A stretch of DNA of 64,000 bases from contig NZ_JARVWW010000001.1 of NCBI RefSeq assembly GCF_029846715.1, forward strand, positions 496,001-560,000, in the 5' to 3' direction. A program made the position numbers and the translations under genes. Position 1 is the stretch's first letter, and the number at the start of each line of letters is the position of its first letter. Origin of the DNA: Bradyrhizobium nivariense (GTDB taxonomy: Bacteria > Pseudomonadota > Alphaproteobacteria > Rhizobiales > Xanthobacteraceae). Shown piece after piece: positions 1 to 7,561 of the stretch. The notes under the pieces are model-generated. The model saw nothing but the letters and a program-made list of their open reading frames with translations. It ran no database searches and was not told where the DNA came from.

Positions 1-108
1 CTGGGCCATCGGCAGGCGGACCAGGGCCTGAATGCCGGTTGTGAAAATATGTCCGGTGCCCTGGGTGTATTTTTGATCAAGACTGATCGGACCCTGGTTG
101 ATGCCCAT
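1..108 (-). CDS. Indolepyruvate ferredoxin oxidoreductase family protein, 5' end only
   Basis: Only the first 36 codons lie in the window; the rest runs off the left edge. The N-terminus begins MGINQGPISLDQKYTQG and continues with GHIFTTGIQALVRLPM. This matches the start of the large fused indolepyruvate:ferredoxin oxidoreductases, which oxidatively decarboxylate arylpyruvates from aromatic amino acids with TPP and Fe-S clusters. The ATG at 106-108 is preceded on the minus strand by a good GGAAGAGGA ribosome site. It is divergent from the cytochrome gene at 390. The family call rests on the N-terminal sequence alone, so subunit architecture cannot be checked. Confidence 0.8.
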   Translation of the reverse strand, partial: MGINQGPISLDQKYTQGTGHIFTTGIQALVRLPMAQ

Positions 109-389
109 TATGTCCTCTTCCGCCCTTTTGAGCGCTTGGCTGCTTAAGCCGTTGCCTGCCCGTTGTTTTTAGCTGGGGCGCGCCGACCATCTTCGCCACT
201 CTATGTCGGATATTTCACGCTCCGCATCACAAATCTGGACCAAAGGCAGCGCCGGGTAAAAATCGCAATTTCGTGGCTGCAATGGCATCGGCGATTTTCA
301 ATTTGTGTCACCATACCCCCGCCGTCGCGAAACGACGTGACGCCCCGGTGAGGCGGGACGACGTCGATCGGTCGCAGGAGAGGCTTTCG
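109..389. other. Divergent intergenic region
   Basis: This 281-bp gap separates two divergent genes and must hold both promoters. The stretch around 160-290 is more A+T-rich than its surroundings. I see no convincing -35/-10 pair, repeat or structured RNA. A reading frame open from 273 through 389 joins the cytochrome gene, but its codons lack a signal peptide. Confidence 0.4.
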
Positions 390-1616
390 ATGCGGACGAT
401 TCTGGCTGGCTTGGCGCTTATGGGTCTGGCGTTGTGCAGTGCGGTTGCGAGTGCGGCCAGCGCTGCCGAGCCGTCGGCGGAGCTGATCGCCTACGGCAAG
501 GCGCTGGTCGAGGCCGGCGACTGTGCGGGCTGCCACACCGCCGATCCCGCAAAACCGTTCGCAGGCGGAAAGCGCATCGACACGCCCTTCGGGGCGATCT
601 ACGCGCCGAACCTGACACCGGACCGCGACACCGGGATCGGCGCCTGGACCGATGCCGATTTCACCCGCGCCGTGCGCACCGGCGTCGCGCCCGACGGCTC
701 GAACTATTATCCGGCGTTCCCCTATCCCTATTTCACGCGGATGACGAAGGACGACACGCTGGCGATCCGGGCCTATCTCGGAACTCTCGCGGCCGTCACG
801 AACCGCAACAAGCCGCCGGAGCTGCGCTGGCCGTTTGGCTATCGCGGCCTGATCCGGATCTGGAACATTGTGTATTTCAAGCCCGGCCTGTTCGAGCCGG
901 ACCAGAGCCAGAGCGCGGCGTGGAATCGGGGCGGCTATCTCGTCACCGGGCTCGGCCATTGCGGCGCCTGCCATACGCCGAAGAACTATCTTGGCGCGGA
1001 CAAGCAGGCGCAGGCACTCTCAGGCAACGAGGTCGGCGGCTGGTACGCGCCAAGGCTCGATGGCGCCGCCCGCACCGGGCTGAAGTCGTGGAGCGTCGAG
1101 GACGTCACGGAATATCTTCAGAGCGGGCGCAACGCCAGGAGCCATGCCGACGGGCTGATGGCGGAGGTGGTTGTCAACTCGACCTCGAAGATGAGCGATG
1201 CCGACGTGCGCGCGATCGCGGTTTACTTGAAGAGCCTGCCGCCGGCACGGCGTGAGACCATCGTGACGCCGCCTGACGAGGCCGAGATGAAGGCCGGCCA
1301 GGCCGTCTACGCCAAACTCTGCATCGCCTGCCATGAAGCCGACGGCTCCGGCGCACCGCGCATCTATCCGCCGCTGCCCGGCAACGCGCTGCTGCAATCG
1401 GTCAATCCGTCCTCGACCTTGCGCATCATCCTCGACGGCGCCCACACCGTGACGACACCGCGCGCACCCAACACCGGCGAGATGCCGGCCTACACCAGGC
1501 AATTGTCCGACCAAGAGGTCGCGGCGGTGACGAACTACATCCGCAATTCCTGGGGCAATGCAGCCCCGCTGGTGACGCCGGCGCAGGTGGCGAAGGCGCG
1601 GAAGCAGGCGCCGTAG
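390..1616 (+). CDS. Tri-haem c-type cytochrome (alcohol dehydrogenase cytochrome-subunit type)
   Basis: A 408-residue secreted cytochrome. An N-terminal signal peptide (MRTILAGLALMGLALCSA, cleavage near residue 26) is followed by three cytochrome c domains with CxxCH haem sites at residues 45-49 (CAGCH), 191-195 (CGACH) and 311-315 (CIACH). This is the layout of the membrane-bound cytochrome subunits of PQQ alcohol or FAD gluconate/sorbitol dehydrogenases, which pass electrons to ubiquinone in the periplasm. No dehydrogenase subunit lies next to it in the window. I chose the ATG at 390, after a CAGGAGAGG ribosome site, because it places the signal peptide at the N-terminus; an upstream in-frame ATG at 273 does not. 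Confidence 0.85.
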   Translation: MRTILAGLALMGLALCSAVASAASAAEPSAELIAYGKALVEAGDCAGCHTADPAKPFAGGKRIDTPFGAIYAPNLTPDRDTGIGAWTDADFTRAVRTGVAPDGSNYYPAFPYPYFTRMTKDDTLAIRAYLGTLAAVTNRNKPPELRWPFGYRGLIRIWNIVYFKPGLFEPDQSQSAAWNRGGYLVTGLGHCGACHTPKNYLGADKQAQALSGNEVGGWYAPRLDGAARTGLKSWSVEDVTEYLQSGRNARSHADGLMAEVVVNSTSKMSDADVRAIAVYLKSLPPARRETIVTPPDEAEMKAGQAVYAKLCIACHEADGSGAPRIYPPLPGNALLQSVNPSSTLRIILDGAHTVTTPRAPNTGEMPAYTRQLSDQEVAAVTNYIRNSWGNAAPLVTPAQVAKARKQAP

Positions 1617-1632
1617 CTGCAGGCGCCGTAGC

Positions 1633-2283
1633 TCAAGGCTCCCGCTCCTCCTGTTCCGTGAAGACAAACTTCGGCATCTCCCATTTGTAGCGCACCGCCA
1701 GCAGGCGGAAGCTGATGCCGAGGGCGAAGGTCAAAATGGTCCAGAGCTCGGCGTTGAGCTTGAGGCCGAAAGCGGTCGCATAGAACAGGCCGGTGACGAC
1801 CGAGACGCTGGCATAGAGCTCGGAGCGGAACAGCAGCGGCACGTCATTGCAGAGCACGTCGCGCAACACACCGCCGGCGCAGCCCGTCACCATGCCGGAG
1901 ACGATGACGATCGGCAACGTCGCGTCCATCTGCCAGGCGATGTCGCAGCCGGCCATGGTGAAGACGACGAGGCCGATGGCGTCAAGCACGATGAAGGCCA
2001 CCTTCAACCGGTGCACGAGGCGCGCCATCAGAATGGTGAGGAAGGCGGCGCCCCCGGCCAGCGCGAGATAGATGGGGTTTTGCACCCAGGCCAGCGGATA
2101 GTGGCCCAGAAAGAGATCGCGCAAGGTGCCGCCGCCGAGCGCCGTGATGCAGCCGAGGAAGCAGACGCCGAGCCAGTCCATGTTGCGGCGGCCGGCTGCG
2201 AGCGCGGCGGTCATGCCTTGCGCCGCGACCGCGACCAGCGACAACAGATGCAGAACACTATCGCTCGGCGGCAGGCTCCACAT
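1633..2283 (-). CDS. TRIC/UPF0126-family membrane channel protein
   Basis: A 216-residue, strongly hydrophobic protein made of two related halves. Each half has the UPF0126 hallmark: GGGTLRD in the first repeat (near residue 40) and GGVLRD in the second (near residue 125), within about seven membrane segments. Bacterial homologues are trimeric intracellular cation-type channels in the inner membrane; the ion carried here cannot be told from sequence. The start at 2283 follows a GGGAAAGGG ribosome site, while longer in-frame extensions are hydrophilic and lack one. It converges on the cytochrome gene with 16 bp between the stops. Confidence 0.88.
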   Translation of the reverse strand: MWSLPPSDSVLHLLSLVAVAAQGMTAALAAGRRNMDWLGVCFLGCITALGGGTLRDLFLGHYPLAWVQNPIYLALAGGAAFLTILMARLVHRLKVAFIVLDAIGLVVFTMAGCDIAWQMDATLPIVIVSGMVTGCAGGVLRDVLCNDVPLLFRSELYASVSVVTGLFYATAFGLKLNAELWTILTFALGISFRLLAVRYKWEMPKFVFTEQEEREP

Positions 2284-2458
2284 CGTTTTGTTCCCTTTCC
2301 CCAGCGGAACTTGCGCTTTGGGTTCCCAAGTGAACAGGTTCCCGATTCCCGGTCCGGGCGCAACATGCGACGAAAGCCCAAGGAAAGCCCAAGGAAGGGC
2401 GGAACCGAATCTCGCATCTATGGGTTGTCCAGCCGCAATAATCGAGGAGACCCAATCG

Positions 2459-2851
2459 ATGGCTGACGACCGTTTTACCAACGATCCGTATCGCCCGAAT
2501 CTCGCCGATGATGAGTATCGCAACGCGGCGCGACGGGATGCCCAGCTTCAGGCCGACGCCGAGCTTGGCGAAGGCCCCGCCTCCAGTGGCAAGGTAGCCC
2601 TGTTCGCAGTGGCAATCGCCTTGGTGCTGGGTGCCGTGTTCTACGGCCTGAACAATACGAGCACCGGCAACCAGGCGAGCAATGCGCCGGCGACGCAAAC
2701 CGCGCAACAGGCGCCGTCCACCAATCCGGCCGCACCTCCCGGCATGCGCGACGTGACGCCGCGCAACAACGCCGGGCCGGGCATGACCACGGGCGCCGCG
2801 CCGAGCAAGCCGGCCCCGGATACGCAGGCGCCGTCTGACGGCGCGAAGTAA
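2459..2851 (+). CDS. Hypothetical single-pass membrane protein
   Basis: A 130-residue protein. The N-terminal ~45 residues are hydrophilic and charged (MADDRFTNDPYRPNLADDEY). One membrane segment follows at roughly residues 46-64 (VALFAVAIALVLGAVFYGL), then a Pro/Ala/Thr/Gln-rich low-complexity tail that is probably periplasmic. A GAGGAG ribosome site lies 13-16 bp upstream of the ATG. I recognise no enzyme domain. The layout resembles small alphaproteobacterial membrane-anchored proteins of unknown role. It is divergent from the TRIC-type gene. Confidence 0.75.
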   Translation: MADDRFTNDPYRPNLADDEYRNAARRDAQLQADAELGEGPASSGKVALFAVAIALVLGAVFYGLNNTSTGNQASNAPATQTAQQAPSTNPAAPPGMRDVTPRNNAGPGMTTGAAPSKPAPDTQAPSDGAK

Positions 2852-2920
2852 CGACTTGCAACAACATGCGACAACGGCGGGACCTCACATCCCGCCGCTG
2901 TTCATTAGTTTCTAGAGTTT

Positions 2921-3730
2921 CTAGCCGAACATCTTGTTGAGTTCGCCGCCGGGATAGCCGCTGCCGAGCTCGGCAAAGGTGCCCTTCTCCGCCATCTCCT
3001 TCGCGGCCCGCATGAAGCCGCCCCACGCGGCACGCGCGAGTGAGCCGCCGACGCTGATTCGGCGCACGCCGAGATCGGTGGCTTCCTGCAACGACAGGCC
3101 GGAGCCGCCGATCAGCAGGTTGAACGGTTTTGGCGCGACAGCCTTCACCGCCGCGGCAATATCCTCGCGTGTCTTCAGGCCCGGCGCGTAAAGGCAATCG
3201 GCGCCGGCATCGGCGTAAGCGGTGAGCCGGTCGATCACGAGCTTGAGGTCGATCACGCCCCACAGATACGCCTCGCAGCGGCCGACCAGCAGCGCGCCGC
3301 TGTCGCCGATCGCCTTGCGAGATGCCCTGATACGCTCGACTGCGAGTGTGCGCTCGTAGATCGGCTTGTCCTTGTCGCCGGTGGAGTCCTCGATCGAGAG
3401 ACCGGCAACGCCGGTGCGCACACAGCGCTCGACATTGTCCGCGACCTTGTCCGGCTCGACCGCGAAGCCGCCCTCGAAATCGGCGTTGACGGGGATGTCG
3501 ACCGCCGAGCTCAATGCCGCCAGATGCTGACAGACGTCCTCGACCGAGACGTGGTTGTCGGGCTTGCCGATGGTCCAGGCAAAGCCCGCGCTCGACGAGG
3601 CGAGCGCCTTGAAACCGAGATGCTGCAACGCTTTCGCGCTGCCGACGTCGACCGGATTGGGCAGGATGAAGCAGCCGCTCTCGTGCATCTTCCTGAAGGT
3701 CGCGCGCTTGTCAGCAGTTGTCACATGCAT
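2921..3730 (-). CDS. PEP mutase / isocitrate lyase superfamily protein
   Basis: A 269-residue TIM-barrel protein of the isocitrate lyase/PEP phosphomutase superfamily. Visible features are the N-terminal FILPNPVDVGSAKAL strand, the metal-binding DFEGGF motif near residue 94, the SIEDSTG strand and a CEAYLWG segment. It lacks the KKCGH signature of true isocitrate and methylisocitrate lyases, so it more likely acts on oxaloacetate or another 2-oxo or phosphonate substrate; the exact reaction cannot be assigned. The ATG at 3730 follows a GGGAGAGAAAC site. It lies in a same-strand run with two small barrel proteins, 51 bp downstream of the nearest. Confidence 0.8.
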   Translation of the reverse strand: MHVTTADKRATFRKMHESGCFILPNPVDVGSAKALQHLGFKALASSSAGFAWTIGKPDNHVSVEDVCQHLAALSSAVDIPVNADFEGGFAVEPDKVADNVERCVRTGVAGLSIEDSTGDKDKPIYERTLAVERIRASRKAIGDSGALLVGRCEAYLWGVIDLKLVIDRLTAYADAGADCLYAPGLKTREDIAAAVKAVAPKPFNLLIGGSGLSLQEATDLGVRRISVGGSLARAAWGGFMRAAKEMAEKGTFAELGSGYPGGELNKMFG

Positions 3731-3781
3731 GTTTCTCTCCCTTGTTGGCCGCGCAGAGATGGGGACGTGCCGTCGCGAGCG

Positions 3782-4132
3782 CTAGTGCGCGTCATGCACC
3801 GCGCGGCTGTCCTGCGGCGCCTGCTCGCGATCATTCATGCTGTAGTCACGGATGACGCTGGCGATACGCAAATGGTAATCGGCGAAGATTTTTGCGCGGC
3901 CCTTGGCCTGCGTGCGGCGATGCTCCATCGTGTTGCGCCAGGCTTGCACGGCTGCCTCATCCCGCCAGAACGACACTGACAAAATCTTGCCCTTCTCGGT
4001 CAGGCTTTCGAAACGCTCGACCGAGATGAAGCCATCGATGGTTTGCAGGATCGGCTTCAGGTCGGCCGCGAGGTCGAAATAATCCTGGCGGTGTTCCGGC
4101 TTTGGCCAGACCTCGAAGATCACGGCGATCAT
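3782..4132 (-). CDS. Antibiotic biosynthesis monooxygenase (ABM) domain protein
   Basis: A 116-residue protein with one ferredoxin-like alpha/beta-barrel ABM domain: MIAVIFEVWPKPEHRQDYFD, then GFISVERFES and a Trp-rich ILSVSFWRDEAAVQAW strand/helix. Family members are small dimers, some of them cofactor-free oxygenases and many uncharacterised. The ATG follows a strong AAGGAGA site. It lies 35 bp downstream of the NIPSNAP-type gene on the same strand, so the two dimeric barrel proteins probably share a transcript. No substrate can be deduced. Confidence 0.82.
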   Translation of the reverse strand: MIAVIFEVWPKPEHRQDYFDLAADLKPILQTIDGFISVERFESLTEKGKILSVSFWRDEAAVQAWRNTMEHRRTQAKGRAKIFADYHLRIASVIRDYSMNDREQAPQDSRAVHDAH

Positions 4133-4167
4133 GGGCGTCTCCTTGAATTGATGGCCTACAATACCAC

Positions 4168-4476
4168 TTACAACACCACTTGGCGCAGGAACGTGCGCTC
4201 TTCTGCGAGGATGAATTTGTGCTCCTCGGCGAAGTGGAAGTTCGCCATGCCTTCCGTATCCTGACGCAGCCGGGTGCGATAGGCCTCATACGCAGCCAGA
4301 CTCTCGAAGGTGATCAGCGCAAACGCGATGTTGTTGGTGCCCTCGTGCGGCATGAAATAGCCGATCAGGTCGCCGCCGCATTTCGGGATGATGGTAAGCC
4401 AGCGCTTCGAATATTCCTCGAACTGCGCGCGCTTGAACGGATCGAGCTGGTAGCGGATGAAGACGGTGACGGACAT
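4168..4476 (-). CDS. NIPSNAP family protein
   Basis: A 102-residue NIPSNAP-type dimeric alpha/beta-barrel protein. It starts [20 protein letters not shown], a typical first strand followed by a helix with a conserved Tyr/Phe pattern, and continues with [20 protein letters not shown] and SLAAYEAYR. The role of this family in bacteria is not established. The start follows an AGAGGAAA site. It is the first gene of the 4476-to-2921 same-strand run, directly beside a palindromic repeat cluster. Confidence 0.82.
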   Translation of the reverse strand: MSVTVFIRYQLDPFKRAQFEEYSKRWLTIIPKCGGDLIGYFMPHEGTNNIAFALITFESLAAYEAYRTRLRQDTEGMANFHFAEEHKFILAEERTFLRQVVL

Positions 4477-4516
4477 CTAAGTTTCCTCTTCTTTGATAGC
4501 GCGAGCGAAGCGTCAG

Positions 4517-4622
4517 CTCCTCATCCTGAGGAGCTTGCACAGCAAGCGTCTCGAAGGATGAAGGCCCCGCCGGTGGCCTCGCCCTTCGAGACGCGCGCAA
4601 GAGCGCGCTCCTCAGGGTGAGG
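4517..4622. repeat. Dispersed palindromic repeat element, copy 1
   Basis: A long imperfect palindrome in the gap between two divergent genes. The left half reads CTCATCCTGAGGAGC, a short loop, then GCGTCTCGAAGGATGA. The right half is its reverse complement with changes: CCCTTCGAGACGC, loop, GCGCTCCTCAGGGTGAGG. Each half can also fold on itself. A second copy with halves in swapped order lies at 15341-15463. Such elements are abundant in Bradyrhizobium and Rhodopseudomonas intergenic DNA. Confidence 0.85.
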
Positions 4623-4688
4623 ATCGAGATTTCAGTTTTGCTACGCCGTTCGCTCGCAATGACGTGTATGTGGCGACACGCTACGACC

Positions 4689-4725
4689 TTGCCCGACAGC
4701 AATGCTTCGGCTACCATCGAAGCAT
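4689..4725 (+). promoter_or_regulatory. Putative promoter and operator of the ArsR-like gene
   Basis: TTGCCC (4689-4694) and TACCAT (4712-4717) form a -35/-10 pair with a 17-bp spacer. The -10 lies within a perfect 8-bp inverted repeat, ATGCTTCG (4702-4709) and CGAAGCAT (4718-4725), whose right arm runs into the ATG of the regulator. Transcription from this -10 would begin at or next to the start codon, giving a leaderless message. Binding of a dimeric regulator would block the -10, as expected for autorepression. The function is inferred from position and symmetry. Confidence 0.55.
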
Positions 4726-5422
4726 GAAATCAGGTCCAGACATCGCCATGATCGCCTCGCTCGTCGGTGATCCCGCCCGCGCCAACATGCTGACGGCGCT
4801 GATGAACGGCCGCGCGCTCACCGCGAGCGAGCTGGCGCAGGAGGCCGGCATCACGCCGCAGACCGCGAGCTCGCATCTTTCCAAGCTCGAGGCGGGTGGC
4901 CTCATCGAGCCGGAAAAGCAGGGCCGCCACCGCTACTACCGCCTCACCGACGACGACGTCGCCGGCGTGCTGGAGGGCCTTGCGGGCCTCGCCGCACGGA
5001 CAGGCCATATGCGCGTGCGCACCGGGCCGAAGGATCCGGCGCTGCGGCGTGCGCGGATCTGCTACGACCATCTCGCCGGCGATCTCGGCGTGCAGATGCT
5101 CGACACCCTGCGCGCGCGAAACCTGGTCAGGCAGAAGAAGCAGGAGATCGAGCTGACGGCGGAGGGCGAGCGCTTCCTCGCAAAAAATTTGCAGATCTCG
5201 CCCGACATGCTCACCCATCCGCGCCGCCCGATCTGCAAGGCCTGCCTCGACTGGAGCGAGCGGCGCCACCATCTCGCCGGTACGCTGGGCGCCGCCATGA
5301 TGCAGCGTTTCGCCGAGCTAAAATGGGCCGCCCGCGACGCCACGCCCGGCAGCCGCGTGGTGAATTTTACGCGCACCGGCGAAAAGCAGTTTGCGGCGCT
5401 GTTCGGCAATGAGCAGAACTGA
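4724..5422 (+). CDS. ArsR-like winged-helix transcriptional regulator
   Basis: A 232-residue regulator with an N-terminal ArsR-type winged helix: residues ~8-75 with LVGDPARANMLTAL, the recognition helix TPQTASSHLSKLEAGGLI, and a wing ending GRHRYYRL. The extended C-terminal half (ARICYDHLAGDLGVQML, then CLDWSERRHHLAG) is shared by a subgroup of longer ArsR-like proteins and may sense a ligand; a Cys pair (PICKACLDW) is visible. The ATG at 4724 lies inside a perfect inverted repeat, which argues for autoregulation. No ribosome site precedes it. The signal sensed is unknown. Confidence 0.85.
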   Translation: MKSGPDIAMIASLVGDPARANMLTALMNGRALTASELAQEAGITPQTASSHLSKLEAGGLIEPEKQGRHRYYRLTDDDVAGVLEGLAGLAARTGHMRVRTGPKDPALRRARICYDHLAGDLGVQMLDTLRARNLVRQKKQEIELTAEGERFLAKNLQISPDMLTHPRRPICKACLDWSERRHHLAGTLGAAMMQRFAELKWAARDATPGSRVVNFTRTGEKQFAALFGNEQN

Positions 5423-5540
5423 TCACGCGAGCCGCTTGAGATTGCACATTTGCGTGTGAGCGCCTGCCGTCGACGCGGCCAAGGCTTGACCCGGCCATCC
5501 ACGGGTTTATGGCCATCGGTGCCACACATCAGAGATCCCA

Positions 5541-6551
5541 ATGAACCGTATCCTCCCGGCCGCGCTCGCCGCCGCCCTGCTCGCTTCGCCGTTCACCTCC
5601 GTCCATGCCGCCGATACCGCCCCGCGCGAGCCCTACGGCATCGCGCTCGAAGGCTTTGCCTATCCTTATCCCGTGCACCTGCTGCCTGTTATCAATGACG
5701 GCGAGCAGCTCAGCATGGCCTATATGGACGTGGCGCCGGCGCAGCCGAACGGCCGCACCGTGGTGCTGCTGCACGGACGCAATTTCCCCTCGAGCTACTG
5801 GGCGCCTGTCATCAAGATGCTGAGCGAGGCCGGCTTCCGCGTCGTGGTGCCGGACCAGATCGGATTCGGCAAATCCTCCAAGCCGGCAGGCGAGCTGCAC
5901 TTCGACACGCTGGCGCGCAACACGGTCGCGCTGCTCGATCATCTCAAGATCGACAAGGCCGAGATCGTCGCCCATTCGCTCGGCGGCATGCTCGGGGTGC
6001 GCATCGCCCGCGCCTATCCGGATCGCGTCGCCCATCTGGTGCTGACCGCGCCGATCGGGCTCGAGGATTATCGCCTCTACGTGCCGCCGACGCCGACCGA
6101 CAAGATCATCGAGACCGAGGACAAGCTCACGGCCGACGGCTATCGCAAGCAGCTCCAGACCAATTACGCGATCAAGCTGCCGCCGGACGCGATCACGCCG
6201 TTCATCGAGGCCCGCTTCAACATCAAGGGCAGCCCTGATTATCCGCGCTGGCTGCGGGCCTTCGTCAGCTCCGGCCAGATGATCTATCGCGAGCCGGTGG
6301 CGCACGAGGTTGCACTGATCACCGAGCCGACGCTGTTCATCATGGGTGCCGACGACCACAACGCACCGGGCCGACCGAACGCTCCGGAGGCACTGCGCGC
6401 GAAGATGGGACAGAACGCCGAGCTGGCGAAGGCATTGGCCGCGAAGATGCCGAATGCGCGGGCCGAGGTGATCCCGGACACCGGCCACCTTGTCTTTCTG
6501 GAATCACCGGAGAAGTACAAGGAGCTGGTGCTGGGTTTTCTCGACCGCTAG
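5541..6551 (+). CDS. Secreted alpha/beta hydrolase
   Basis: A 336-residue alpha/beta-hydrolase-fold protein with a signal peptide (MNRILPAALAAALLASPFTS, cleavage near VHA-A at residue 24), so probably periplasmic. It has the oxyanion-loop LLHGRNF, the nucleophile elbow AHSLGG with Ser146, an acid in the FIMGADDH segment and the catalytic His316 in TGHLVFLE. This matches epoxide hydrolase/haloalkane dehalogenase-like esterases; the substrate cannot be predicted. It stands alone, 118 bp downstream of the ArsR-like gene on the same strand. Confidence 0.87.
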   Translation: MNRILPAALAAALLASPFTSVHAADTAPREPYGIALEGFAYPYPVHLLPVINDGEQLSMAYMDVAPAQPNGRTVVLLHGRNFPSSYWAPVIKMLSEAGFRVVVPDQIGFGKSSKPAGELHFDTLARNTVALLDHLKIDKAEIVAHSLGGMLGVRIARAYPDRVAHLVLTAPIGLEDYRLYVPPTPTDKIIETEDKLTADGYRKQLQTNYAIKLPPDAITPFIEARFNIKGSPDYPRWLRAFVSSGQMIYREPVAHEVALITEPTLFIMGADDHNAPGRPNAPEALRAKMGQNAELAKALAAKMPNARAEVIPDTGHLVFLESPEKYKELVLGFLDR

Positions 6552-6756
6552 CGTCATTGCTGTCGTCCTAAGCCGCGTGCGGAGAAACGTTCATGCCGCA
6601 TTCAGGTCATGATTGGCAGGCTTGGGTCGCGCCGTGTCGGCATGTTGCAAACTTTAACGTGTCGAATCGTGTCTTTTGATTCATTGTGCGCCGAAAGCGC
6701 CAAGCCCTCCTGGAACCTGCCCACAAGCCTGCCCCAAGGACGAGAAGGAAGATCAG

Positions 6757-6993
6757 ATGAAATACCTGTTCGCCGCCGTGATGCTCGCCAGCGCGGTCGT
6801 TGGTTTCAGCGAGGCGGCCAGCGCCGCGGAGGGCTGCGGCCCCGGCTTCTATCGCGGCCGCTATGGCAACTGCCGCCCGATGGCCGGCCGTGGTCCCGTT
6901 GTCGTGGTCGCGCCGGCGCCGGTCGTGGTCGTACGCCCCCGCGGCTGCCCCTATGGCCTCCGCTGGTACGCCGGCCGCTGCCGTCCGTACTGA
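6757..6993 (+). CDS. Small secreted Cys/Gly/Arg-rich protein (GCG-CRP type)
   Basis: A 78-residue exported protein: signal peptide MKYLFAAVMLASAVVGFSEA with cleavage near ASA-A, then GCGPGFYRGRYGNCRPM, a Val/Pro-rich linker and GCPYGLRWYAGRCRP. The prefix resembles the GCG...CRPN motif that starts many small secreted Bradyrhizobium proteins. Four cysteines in two GC-x(n)-CRP pairs could form disulfides in the periplasm. The function is unknown. The ATG at 6757 follows GAGAAGGAAGA. An intrinsic terminator lies 23 bp after the stop. Confidence 0.8.
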   Translation: MKYLFAAVMLASAVVGFSEAASAAEGCGPGFYRGRYGNCRPMAGRGPVVVVAPAPVVVVRPRGCPYGLRWYAGRCRPY

Positions 6994-7013
6994 TCTCTTC
7001 TTTTCGCATTGCG

Positions 7014-7053
7014 AAGTGGCCGCGCTGGATCAGCCTGCGCGGCCACTTTTTTT
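7014..7053 (+). terminator. Rho-independent terminator
   Basis: A perfect 10-bp GC-rich stem, GTGGCCGCGC (7016-7025) and GCGCGGCCAC (7037-7046), with an 11-nt loop and a seven-T run at 7047-7053. It ends the transcript of the small Cys/Gly/Arg-rich protein gene. Confidence 0.93.
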
Positions 7054-7088
7054 AACGCCTGACGTCGCATCGGGACGGCTTCGAATCA

Positions 7089-7118
7089 AAACGGGGACCG
7101 CAATCGCGGTCCCCGTTT
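7089..7118 (-). terminator. Rho-independent terminator
   Basis: A perfect 13-bp inverted repeat, AAACGGGGACCGC (7089-7101) and GCGGTCCCCGTTT (7106-7118), with a 4-nt loop. Read on the minus strand it ends in a T-rich tract. It lies just downstream of the His/Trp/Arg-rich gene at 7155-7448 and could also back up the plus-strand terminator. Confidence 0.85.
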
Positions 7119-7154
7119 AAAGCCTAGGCTTGCAAAGCCTGGCTTGCGCGGAGC

Positions 7155-7448
7155 TTACCAGTGGCGGCGATGCCAGCGCCGGCGGCGCCAGCCCCAGTGA
7201 CGGCGATGCCAGCCCCAGTGACGGCGACGCCAGTGGCCGTGGCCGCGCCAATGCACCTGTTCCGGCTTCAACTGCGCGGCTTCATCGCTGCTGGTGACTG
7301 CGGGATGAGCGTCTGGATTGCCTTGCGGCATGCGGCGGGGATCACCCAGCGGCTGCGGCGCCAGCGGCGCGGCCTGTGCGGCGGTCGTGAACGCGGCAGC
7401 TCCGGCCGCGACACCGATTGCAAACTTCAAAAAGTTCCGGCGCTCCAT
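7155..7448 (-). CDS. Tat-exported His/Trp/Arg-rich repeat protein
   Basis: A 97-residue protein with a twin-arginine signal (ERRNFLKFAIGVAAGAAAF, cleavage near AQA-A), so it should be exported folded by the Tat system. The mature C-terminus is a low-complexity run of WRRRHWGW and HRRHWGW units rich in His, Trp and Arg, encoded in part by two 21-bp direct repeats. The composition suggests metal, haem or anionic-polymer binding, but nothing shows which. It has its own terminator and is convergent with the small Cys/Gly-rich gene. Confidence 0.8.
   Translation of the reverse strand: MERRNFLKFAIGVAAGAAAFTTAAQAAPLAPQPLGDPRRMPQGNPDAHPAVTSSDEAAQLKPEQVHWRGHGHWRRRHWGWHRRHWGWRRRRWHRRHW
7187..7228. repeat. 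Two tandem 21-bp repeats
   Basis: Copies at 7187-7207 and 7208-7228 differ only in the last base. Partial, degenerate copies flank them. They encode the W-H/G-R-R repeats at the C-terminus of the Tat-exported protein, so copy number may vary between strains. Confidence 0.85.
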
Positions 7449-7561
7449 GACATGTCCTCTGGGCTATCGGGCAAGTGATGCAGAGGGAGTGTCGTGGTCA
7501 CGACATGAACCAAAGCTGAATCGCGCGTTCAGGTTTATGGAAAGGCGACACGGATGCGTGG

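Noticed and set aside
273..389. An earlier in-frame start for the cytochrome gene
   Set aside because: It would bury the signal peptide 39 residues from the N-terminus and lacks a ribosome site.
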